The notes beneath the pieces were generated by a model. The model was not told the DNA's origin, did not search any database, and saw only the letters and a program-made list of their open reading frames with translations. Below, in pieces: positions 36,901 to 48,900 of a DNA stretch of 64,000 nucleotides (position 1 is the first letter of the stretch; each line of letters starts with the position of its first letter). A program made the position numbers and the translations under genes. Where the stretch lies: positions 1,680,001 through 1,744,000 of the forward strand of contig JAIGNY010000132.1 of NCBI GenBank assembly GCA_020152595.1, read 5' to 3'. This DNA is from Chiridota heheva. Taxonomy: Eukaryota; Echinodermata; Holothuroidea; Apodida; Chiridotidae.

Positions 36901-39900
36901 GCCATTTTCAAACTACCTTTTTCTAAAAATAAAATTAAGACCTTACCAAAATCCTATAGGGGTGCAAATAGTTTATTGCAAAGATCTCAAAAAGATCTTT
37001 GATAATATTTTTTTGTGGGAGGGTGGGGGAGGGGAGAGGCGGGTCTTTTACTCACTTTTTTTGGGTAAATTTTGTCCAAACATTAAGAAATTTCACGTTT
37101 TGTTTAAAATGTCCCAAAAATGCATATTTTTAAAAAATTGACAAATATTGCTTGGAAAATGAATTACAAAATTTGAAATTAAAATAAAAGACTGGATGAC
37201 CTACAATAAAAAGATTTACCAGGCCACTCATGTACAGCCAGCTGCCTACCAGGTACAGTAGAGGGAAGAGTTCCTCAAAGCTGTTGACTGGGCATTACAG
37301 CAGGGCTTTAAGTACCAAGCTCTAGTCATATGGGTGACTGAGGGGTTGGACTAAGTCCTGTGCAGACATCTGCCAGCCAACGTCATCCCAACGACCACAC
37401 GGGCTTTTGGATTTGATTGATGCGTCAGTTAACTAACACACCTGAGCCTCTACGAAGGTGGCTATGGAGAGGCGCGAGAATGTTCTCCCCCTCCTTGGTC
37501 TTTCTAAAGCCACACAGACAGACCTTTAGCGGTTGCTGACGGAAGGCTTGAACCTCTTCGCAAGTTGCTTCCAAGACATCTTGTCTAGCCAGGCTGGCCG
37601 ACAGGACATTCTTAGAAAGACTAAGAAGCTGTTGGTTAAGGCGAAGCCTTTTTCATCTCCACCCGCACGTTGCTGAGGCACTGCTACCCAGCGGCGGTGG
37701 ACCGGCAGAGTGAACATGGCAGAGAGCGGTCAACGCTCCCTGTGCCTTTTCCTCATGAGGGTAGGGAAGAGGCAAGGGCAGCGCCTTTGTTTGACCTACC
37801 CTCGACGCCCCGCTGACGAGCGATCAGCTTGGGGGTGTCTGGAGAAATTCACTGAGACATGGGACAAAGTCACCACAGACAAGTGGGTGCTGAGTACCTT
37901 TCGGCAGGGCTTCCATCTGGAATTCACAACCCCCCGCAAAGGGAACAAGTGGTGCCCAATGCTTAATCTAAGACCACTCAACAAATTCATTTGTCCGCTG
38001 AAATTCAAATGGTGACGCTTCACTCCATCTTCCTCCAGTTGACGAGGTGCCTGTGGGCCACCTCTGTCGACCTCGCAGATGCCTATCTGCACGTGCCAAT
38101 GCAAGAGGAACACAGGCAATTCCTGGCGTTCCAATTCGAGGAAGTAACGTACACATTCAGGACGCTAACCATCATGCTATCGACCACCCCCAGGGTCTTT
38201 ACCCGGATAACGAGGGTTCTCACGGCCTTTCTACGAAAGCAAGGCATCAGAATCTTACTGTATCTAGAAGACTGGCTTATTGTTGCAGAAGACTCAGGCA
38301 CAGTCACAGAACACAAGCGTAGTCATAAGAGTGGCTCAGGACTAAGGGTGGATTATCAACCTTGCCAAGTCCAGTCTAGTTCCTTCCCAGACTCCCAACT
38401 TTCTGGGGGCAGTCCTGGATTTCACACAAGGTTGTATATGACTGACAGAGGAATGAAACCTAGCCGTGAAGGATACTTCTCTCGCAGTGTGGCTAGTATT
38501 CTTAAGATACCTAGCTACAGTAGTCTGCTAGATGTTGTCTCATTGTGCAGGTTTCACATGCGAGATCTACAATTTCACCTACTCGATCATTTCGTCCCAT
38601 CCAGGAGGGACCTCAAAGGTTTTCATCCCCTGTACACAGGCAGTGGTCCCCCACATATTGTGGTTGTGCATCCACTCTCACCTGTCACAGGAAACTGTTT
38701 TCCCACCCGCCAGACCTTCACTGTCAGTGGTGACAGACTCGTCTTTGATGGGGTGGGGAGCGCATTTAACGTGGTCCCAAGTTGTGGGATTTTGGACGGA
38801 CGCTTAGTGCTGATAGCACATGATTATGTTGGAACTAGAGGCATTGTGCCGGATTGTTGTTCATTTTCTACCACTGGTACGGAACAAGACTGTTCTGATA
38901 TGCACCGACAACACCACGGTAGTGGCGTATGTCAACAGATAGGGAGGCACGAGATCCAGGAGACTCTGGACCCTTGCCAAGTCCCTTCTGTTTTGGTGCA
39001 TGACAAACAAAGTCAACCTTCAGGCAGTCCACCTGCCAGGCAAGGAGATCACGATCGCAGATCTGTTATCTCGCCTTTAAGGAGCCCCCACAGAATGGGC
39101 CCTCCTTCCGCAGGTGGCCAACACGATCTGGTTGATTTTTGGTCTCCTGGACATAGATCTGTTCGCGTCCGTGGACAACCACAAGCTACCAAGTTTTTGC
39201 ACTCTGATCCTTGACCCGAGAGTCTGGAGAGTCGACGCATTCACGATTAGGCCGTACTGAGAGTACTAAACAAGGCGGAGTACGATCAGTGTCACATGTT
39301 ACCTCTGGTAGCTCCCAATTGGCCCGAGAAACTGTGGTTCCCCCAGCTGCTCAATCTAATTGCAGGTTTCCCATATGAGCTTCCGGTCAGGGACAACTTA
39401 GTCTCAATCCAGGGCTCTGGCAAACTGCACCACAATCCAAAAGCACTCCACTTGACTGTGGCCTCTATCCGTGAATCCTTAGTGTTGCAAGGCCTTTTAC
39501 AGGAAGCTGCTCAAGTGGCAGCAAAAAGTTGGAGACCCTCCACTTTGGGGGTGTACTCTGCCAGACTTGGGATGTTCTGAGACTGGTGCCAGAATAGATC
39601 GATTTCACCGCAGAGTTTCTCTCTTGGTGACGTAGCAGATTTTTGTTGTGTCAGTTTAATCTGAATAAATCTATCAATACAGTCAAGGGTTTTCGGACAG
39701 CCATAGCAGCTATCCACCTGGGCTTTCCAGATGGATCGACCGGCATCGACAAGTGGCCTCTGGAAAAGATTGATTAAAGGAATGTTAAAGGAAAGTTGAT
39801 TTCCTGTACCTTTGTTATAACTTGGAGTGGTTTACTATTTATAGTAATTCCTATTCAGAGGTTTTTCATCTTTAAGAGGATGAGTAATCTAATCCTTTAG

Positions 39901-42900
39901 GTAGGATAAAACTAGTGCGAGTCCTTTTGAAAATTGAACTTTGACCTGAATTCCCTTCCGTTCCTCGGCTGCAATCTGATTGCACATTTATAGCATGGAA
40001 GGTATTACTTTGAAGTAAATTTACCCCACTAAACATAGCAAGGTTATTTACGAGAGTTATACTTACCTTCTATGCATCCCGGCCCGCCTCCCCTCTCACT
40101 CAGGCCTCGGTGGAATGTTAAGTGAGGGATGCTAGAGGTATTATGGAGGTTAGGTCTGGGCTGGTAACTACGTTTTTAAGGTTGGTTAGAAGTGCATTAG
40201 AATCATGTCATGGGACCAGATTGCATATTTATAGCATGGAAGGTATTGTATAACTCTCGTAATTATCCCCGCTTTACGCTTAGCAGGGTAAATTTGTGAT
40301 GACTTGCCAGGCATATTATTCTTTTTCGTTTTGTATATACAAGTGCACACACAATTATAATCATCTTCCAGGATATTCTGAACAACACTATCAAATTCTA
40401 ACATTGTACAGTACCTGATTGGCTTGACAGGGATTTCAATAATGAAATATTGTAGAGGAAAATCACCTCTTAATGAGACTTTTCTCCAGGAAGTTACCAA
40501 AAAAGTTTAATTTATGTATTCTGTCGAGATTGGTTATATTTCTAACTGTAAACTGGGAGAGTTTAAGTATCCTAGCTGCAGCTATACAATTGATATGGGG
40601 TATTTGTGATGGAGATACAGTATCCTTCGGTTTTTCATGTATTGCCTGAAAGTTGTTTTGAATGTCTGGGATACTGGGGTGGTCAAGCACACCAGCTGGT
40701 GTCAATCACTGTCGAATTGGTATTTTTTAGGAAGTGGGTTCTATGTCCCCAGTATTTATGTCTCTGATTGAGGTGATTTTAGGTTATGCCTTCAAGGCAT
40801 AAAAAAGTATATAAGACGGAGATTTTATTGAGAAAATGTGTATTTGCCAACAACTCCTTCTCCGGCCAACATCCAGCAGCATCAATATATAGCTACAGTA
40901 ACTGTTTTCAGCTGTCTTGAGTTTTCCTTCTTTAAGTCATCAGCTTTACACCCCTAACAACATTACAATATTTTCTTTCTTTGCTTGAAATTTTTTCCCT
41001 TCAGCGACTTTTCAAAGAGAGCAGAATTGAGTTCACAGACTTCATTCGAACAACAGAGCCCAGACACAAACGAGGAGTGGAACATTTCTGGGTGAGGAGC
41101 ATTTGGTTTTAGTTATTTATTTCCACTCATCAATATGATAACAGAGAGCACAAATCCGAAACAGAAAACATAACAACAAAATTGCATTACACATTACAAC
41201 ATAGATTTATACATGAGAGTGGCAGAAACTGGGGACAAGTCTGTAGAAGACATTTTCGTTCAAACGTAATACATGAAAAAGAAAATATTGTATCAAACTT
41301 ATTGAGTATGTGCCTCCTGACCCATCCAAGCAGTTTTTCCATAACGTACTCCGCATTGGAGCACTGCATCACAGATGATACAGCAGAACAAAAATAATAA
41401 TAACAGTCAAACCACTAACAAAAACATGCCAATTTAAGACATGTACAGGTACTGGACAAACAACATGCTTGAAGTACTCAACTCTTAATACAGCTAGACA
41501 AACAACATGCTTGAAGTATTCAACTCTAAATAAAGCTAAACAAACAACATGCTTGAAGTACTCAACTCTTAATAAAGCTAGACAAACAACGTGCTTGAAG
41601 TATTCAACTTTTAATACAGCTAGACAAACAAAATGCTTGAAGTTTTCAACTATAAATAAAGCTAAACAAACAACATGCTTGAAGTACTCAACTCTTAATA
41701 AAGCTAGACAAACAACGTGCTTGAAGTACTCAACTCTTAATACAGCTAGACAAACAACAAGCTTGAAGTATTCAACTCTAAATAAAGCTAAACAAACAAC
41801 ATGCTTGAAGTACTCAACTCTTATTAAAGCTAGACAAACAACCTGCTTGAAGTACTCAACTCTTATTTAAGCTAGACAAACAACATGCTTGAAGTACTCA
41901 ACTCTTATTAAAGCTAGACAAACAACCTGCTTAAAGTACTCAACTCTTATTAAAGCTAGACAAACAACATGCTTGAAGTACTCAACTCTTAATAAAGCTA
42001 GACAAACAACCTGCTTGAAGTACTCAACTCTTATTAAAGCTAGACAAACAACATGCTTGAAGTACTCAACTCTTACTTAAGCTAGACAAACAACGTGCTT
42101 GAAGTACTCAACTCTTATCAAAGCTAGACAAACAACCTGCTTGAAGTACTCAACTCTTAATAAAGCTAGACAAACAACATGCTTGAAGTACTTAACTATT
42201 AATAAAGCACCCATCAACCCACCTCTAAACCCTCCACGGCAAAAACCTATATCAAAATAATACACACTGTTTTCTATATGCACAAGTACAGTGGTATGAA
42301 GCTTATTTGAACTGAAAGGAAACAAAATACTTTGTAACTTTGATAAATTTGTTCGTTTACAATATTGTGCATTGTTAGTTGAAACAAAATGAACTGTATG
42401 AAAGGTGTCCTGTTGCGGACCGACAGTCTTGTCAAACAAAAGTGCCAACCATATAAATTTCATTGCTATTTTCTAAAAACAAGAAAAATAGTATAATTTT
42501 TTAGAATACGGGTGTCTGAACAGATGCTAGCATCTTATTTACAGATCTGGAGCATAAATCATGTATTCTTTCACGTTGTCCCAAAAGTAAACACTTAAAG
42601 ATTAATGTTGAGGCGGAGTGTTTATACGCATTTAATACACTGGGAAAAGAACTTTGGCATAAATGGAATGGCCCGACTTTAGTAGGGCCATTCGCGGGTG
42701 CAAGGTCCTTAGAACAGTGTATTACATGCATATATAAACACGATGCCAAAGCGTTAATCTTTTTATAAAATTTCTGTGTTAGATTGTTCAAAAATGAAAT
42801 GGGAAACTGAGATGCATTTATATTATTTTGGCTTTGTTTAGGTTCTTTACAGGACAGATTACACACTGCATGGAAATGCTAGTATTTTGCATTCATCTTA

Positions 42901-45900
42901 TAAGGTATGCATCTCCAATGGAAGATTTGTTACTTGGGGGAAGAGGTTCCTCTTGAATCAAATTCAAGCAGGAATGGACTTCCATTGTTTTCTGGGACAG
43001 ATTTAAGAAAGCAATTTCTACATGTGCATATATTTTTAGTGCTGAAATGCATAGACCGGCAACATCGCCTGTGTGAGACTAACTAGCTAAAAGGTGCAAT
43101 TACTTTGGGTGAACATTCGCACTATTGTGCAAATGCCTTCAATTTTCAACAGATGGCTTCCATAAGAGGCATATTTAACATATCAAAAAAAAAAAAGATT
43201 GAGTATATTACAATTGTACTGCCCTCTATATGTGGGACAATGCTGACCTAATTTAACTGGTTTCCTAGCAACGTGAAAGTCTTAGATGACAGTAATTGTT
43301 TATTCCTGGTAGGTATTTCTGAAGATGGAGATGTGATGTAAGTTAAGCATGTTATTCATAACTTGTGCTGAGTTTTTGGGTGCAATGATTCCTGATACTG
43401 ATAAAAAGAGAACTTTGGAAGTGCATTCACCAAGTGATGTTGATAATTTCTTAAGCATAGACCCACCATATAACGTGTTTACACACATGCTGCTGCAGGT
43501 CCCTTAACTCATCACTTGTGGGTTTCCCCATAATCCATCACTTTACCCATAAGGCCACTGTTTTCAAAATGGCTGTGCCCTCGCCAAACATTGGTATTGC
43601 ATTGTTTTCAAGTTGGGTCTCACTTTGGTGCTATTTAAGTTGGTACTTCCTTATAAATGGTTGGATACTTAGACATTCTTATACATGTAGCATTGAGGTT
43701 CAGGTAGAACTCATTTTAAGCTGGATAAGTTACATTTAATTTCAAGAGAGTTGTATTTTGGGAATATATCGGCCTATATACTAATTCTTTTTGTTAGTTT
43801 TTTGTTAATTATGCATGGATAGAAAGGGTCTTTAGTCAAACTTAACGATGTGCATCAATATATCTCACAGACAGTATGATAAACACACTAGCTGCAAAGT
43901 AATCATTCTCATGAAATGTTTTTCTGCTTCATGTATGCTTTTTAGTTAAAATATATATGTATATAATTTTGATCAATTTCTGATGAATATAGAATAAGCT
44001 TCACTCAGCAGGACACATCTACAAAGGTCATTATGAGGGATGGTACTCTACCTCTGATGAGTCATTTCTCCCCAGTACCCAAGTCAGAGATGAGACAAAA
44101 GAAGATGGGTCTAATGTCAAGGTATGATGCCTGCATTGATATTTCTTGTTTCTAGTAGTCTTTGTCTTTTTAGAGACCTCCAAAACATAAGACTAATGGT
44201 AGGGAGGGGAGAGAGGGGGCGAGGGGGGGGGGGGTGCTACAACCTTAAGACTTATGATGGGGAGGGTGGTGCTACAACCTTACATCCTATAGAGGATGTT
44301 TTCAAAAGTGGTACCTCGCTGAAAATTCATGCAAAATTTCAACAAGCGAAAAAGTTTGTGCAAAAATTTAATGGCTTAACCAGGAAATTTGACAGAAAAG
44401 TTGTGTTTATGCAATGAATGAAGCAGAATTGCGCTAATTAACTGATGTTTTGGAGGGTCTATAGAAATGTGTAGAGTTGGAATTAATGACAAAATTTCCC
44501 ACGGTTCTAAATAAAGGTGTCAAAATTCTTCCCATGAAAATTTGTGACAGAAATGATATGAATGTAGTAAATATATAAATTTTGCAATTTAATGTAGGCT
44601 ACTTTTCATCGCACATATACATGGGGGATGTTTTTAGAGCATATATTTACTGTGTGTATACTGTTGCTTACTCGACTAAAAACCTAAATCATATAAAAAA
44701 TTCTTCCCACAAATTCCTGTTTTTCTTGTGGCTGGAGATTTTTTTTTCCGGTCTGCATACGTGAAAGCAATATGTTATTCGCCTAGTCATACACTGCAAA
44801 TTTGCAAGAATTAAAATGTAATCAAATTTTGATCTGCCATAACTCAAAAATTTCCAAAACCGATCTGCTCAGATTTGAATACTTTTTCAACAAATATAGA
44901 AATTGCTACACATCCATAGACCTTTAAGCATCCCCCTTGCATCACTGCGTGGGACTTTTTAAACAAAAATATTTTGTATGATCAGTGACCTGTTGTGTCC
45001 ATGGATTGACACAAACAAACTTCATATTTTGGTCATGTTTTAAGAAGAGAAGGAGACGAACCCGAAAAGGCTCTCGTCCATGGTCATGTAGATTGCTGAG
45101 GTAAACGAGGGAAGCAAACACTCTGTTGGACTAATGTATCGGAGAGTTGACGGGCATGTTCTTGAATGTTGCCTACCAATAAGCTCTGAATAGACAGAAG
45201 TAAAACTCTATTACCAAAAGGGTCACAAAGAGTCTGCCAAAAAACAATTTTTTTGTGGTATTCCCTAGTTTCAAAATACTCTGTAAGATGTTTTTCTTTT
45301 ATTTTTTCAACGTAAATACGTTTGATGCTGAGAGTGGTTGTCCGGTAGTGTGGACTACAGAAACCAATTATATGTTCAGACTGAGTGACTTCCATCAGTC
45401 TGGCTTCTGCAATTTTCATTGAGTTGAAATTGTAATTAAGAGTATGATGGAGATTGAAAACCTTTTGGTCCTATTCAATTGCACAATATTCAATTAATGC
45501 TGGCAAAGGATTAAATAGCATTAAATTAACATATGGACATTCATAAGTTTTCTGCTGGTCATTTTCTGTAATGAAAATAAAATTTGCTTAATATTTTATA
45601 ACGAGGCTTTTAAATTAAAAATGCTCTCAAATACTTATGCAATTTTGATGAAACGTTCTGCTATTTTCATGGTTTACATTCTGCTATTTTCCTGGTTTAC
45701 GTTCTGCTATTTTCTGGTTTACGTTCTGCTGTTTTCCAGGTTTACGTTCTGCTATTTTTTTCCCTGGTTTACGTTCTGCTTTTTTTTTCCTGGTTTACGT
45801 TCTGCTATTTTTTTCCTGGTTTACGTTCTGCTATTTTTTTCCCTGGTTTACGTTCTGCTATTTTCCTGGTTTACATTCTGCTATTTTCCTGGTTTACGTT

Positions 45901-48900
45901 CTGCTATTTTCCTGGTTTACGTTCTGCTATTTTCCTGGTTTACATTCTGCTATTTTCCTGGTTTACATTCTGCTATTTTCCTGGTTTACGTTGTGCTATT
46001 TTCCTGGTTTACATTCTGCTATTTTCCTGGTTTACGTTCTGCTATTTTCCTGGTTTACATTCTGCTATTTTCCTGGTTTACGTTCTGCTATTTTCCTGGT
46101 TTACATTCTGCTATTTTCCTGGTTTACATTCTGCTATTTTCCTGGTTTACATTCTGCTATTTTCCTGGTTTACATTCTGCTATTTTCCTGGTTTACATTC
46201 TGCTATTTTCCTGGTTTACATTCTGCTATTTTTTTTCCTGGTTTACGTTCTGCTATTTTCCTGGTTTACATTCTGCTATTTTCCTGGTTTACGTTCTGCT
46301 ATTTTCCTGGTTTACATTCTGCTATTTTCCTGGTTTACGTTCTGCTATTTTCCTGGTTTACATTCTGCTATTTTCCTGATTTACGTTCTGCTATTTTCCT
46401 GGTTTACATTCTGCTATTTTCCTGGTTTACGTTCTGCTATTTTCCTGGTTTACGTTCTGCTATTATTTTCCTGGTTTACTGCATATATTTCCTTTCAAGT
46501 CAGCACAAGCTCTTGCTACCTGTCCATAGATCTTTAACCAAACTTTGTTGGTCATAATTGCTGTAATTCTTGCCTCAAGCTTGTATCGCTATAAGGGTAT
46601 CGTTTGCTAGTTTCAAAATATTCTGTCATTTTTTTCAACGTATTGTGACAGGTATCAGCTGAGAGTGGCCATCCGGTAGAATGGACCACAGAGACTAATT
46701 ACATGTTCAGACTGAGTGACTTCCAATCAAAACTTTTAGATTGGCTTCATGAGGATCCGCGAGGTTAGTACAAAGTCTGCAATAGTCTTCTGGCTTCTTT
46801 GAACACTTTTGGGGTAAAGATCTAGGTAGCAACAGCTTAGAATATGTTATAAGTCATAGAAGTAGCAACAATGTCTACAACTTTTATCACAATAGATTGA
46901 CTATTTTACAGACTTTCACATTTGAAGGTATATAACGGAAATTTTATTTCAATTTTGTGACATCACAAACAGAAAACTTAATTATGAATATCCTAATATT
47001 AGCTTATCTTTTTGGCTTCGATGCTATAGCATCAGGAATCTATGCGGTCATGTAGCATATGTATGTATGTATATGTGTGTGTGTCATTCTGAGCTCGTAA
47101 ACACGATATCTCAAGAATGGTACAGTGGATTTATATCATATGTGGTGCACAGATAGCCCATGCTCCGTAGATGTACCCTATTGTTTTTGGTGGTGTAGAT
47201 GGTACACTAGTATGTATGTGTTAATGTTGACTCCATTAATATGCATAGTGGGCGGGGCTTAATATGATTTTGTAAACATAAAGCTTTTAAGCACGATATA
47301 TCAAAAACTATGAACTGGGTTCACGTCTTGGGTGGTACACAGATAGCCCATGGTCTGTAGATGTGCCCCATTGGTTTTGTTGGTGATATCTTGCATATTG
47401 ATGAGTAGGTAGGGCTTAATGTAAAAACCTTGAAATGCTCATATTTTAAAAACTGCATATCTGTTTTGTTTTATAGTTGATATAATTATGTTAGCTAGTG
47501 TGTACATGTTCATGGTATAAAAACATTGAAATTCATTAATATGCATAGTGGGCCGGGCTTAATATGATTTTGCTGAAAAGAGTTTGTTAATACTGTATCT
47601 TGAGAACAATAACCTGCATTCATTCATGTCATATTTAGTACACAGATAGCCCATGGTCTGTAGATGTGCCCAATTGTTTTTGGTGGTGATATCATGCATG
47701 TTAATGAGTAGGTGGGGCCTATTGTTAAAACCTTGAAATGCTCATATTTTAACAATCACATATTGGTTTTGTTTCATATTGGATATAATTATGATGCTAG
47801 CTAGTGTGTACATGTTCATGATATAAAAACGTTGAATATTATAAATATGCATAGTGGGTGGGGACTAAAATGATTTTGCTGAAATAGCTTGTAATTACGA
47901 TATCTAAAGAATGATAAACTGGATTTAAGTCATATGTAGTACACAGATAGCCCATTGTCTGTGGATGTGCCTGATTGGTTTAGGTGGTAATACCATGCCT
48001 ATTAATGAGTAGGTGGGGCATAATGTAAATTTCTTCAAATATAATACATGAGCAACCATTTTGCATTATACTTGCTATGATAATGTTGTTGATCATTGTG
48101 TACATGTGTTGTCAATTGGTACGTCTATTTGATTGATCAGCATGTTGGTCGTGGCCCATTACTAAATATCATGGAACAAATATTTCATGATATGCAATGA
48201 CATGACACTTACAAAAAAATACAAAACTTGCAAATCAATCAACATCTAAAAAAAGCATCAGAACCTCAAAACCTTTTGATTCTGGTTTTCTCATTCAGTT
48301 CAATACTGTATGGTGAAGGGGTATTGAAATTTTATCACACCATCAATCAAATTTTAGCATCAATGACAATTAACGTCTCTTGAGTTACGAAATAAGCCAC
48401 ACCCACCATAGCAATGTGGTAACTCATCATCATCATCATCATATCGAGCGAACTCGGGCACTGCCGACAAAGATTCTCCACTGCTTGCGATCATCCATGG
48501 CACCTGGCAGGACATCTCTTTCAATTCCAGTGTCCTTCTCAAGGACATCAATGTAGGTTAGTGCTGGCCTACCACGACTTCTTTTTCCATGTTTTGGGTC
48601 CCAGAGAAGTGTCTGATGTATGACTTCATCTCTGCTCCTCCAACAGTGGCCAGCAAATTTAAGGTGCCTTGCCTGGATGACTTCAGAAATAGGTTGTAAG
48701 TTTCCATAAAGTTGGCTGTTAGGGAGATGCTGTTGCCATGATACACTAAGGGCAAATCTCAGCAATTTTGTGTACGTACCATCCAGTCTCCTTGAAAGTG
48801 CATTTGTCATAGTCCATCCCTCAGATCCATACAACAGCACACTTTCAACAGCTGCCTTGAAGAAATTAATTTTGAGATCTCTGGAGAGATCACTACGCCA

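Noticed and set aside
45621..46557. 252- and 188-residue hydrophobic ORFs
   Set aside because: They are produced entirely by a 23-bp minisatellite in MARS2 intron 4 and carry no independent coding evidence.
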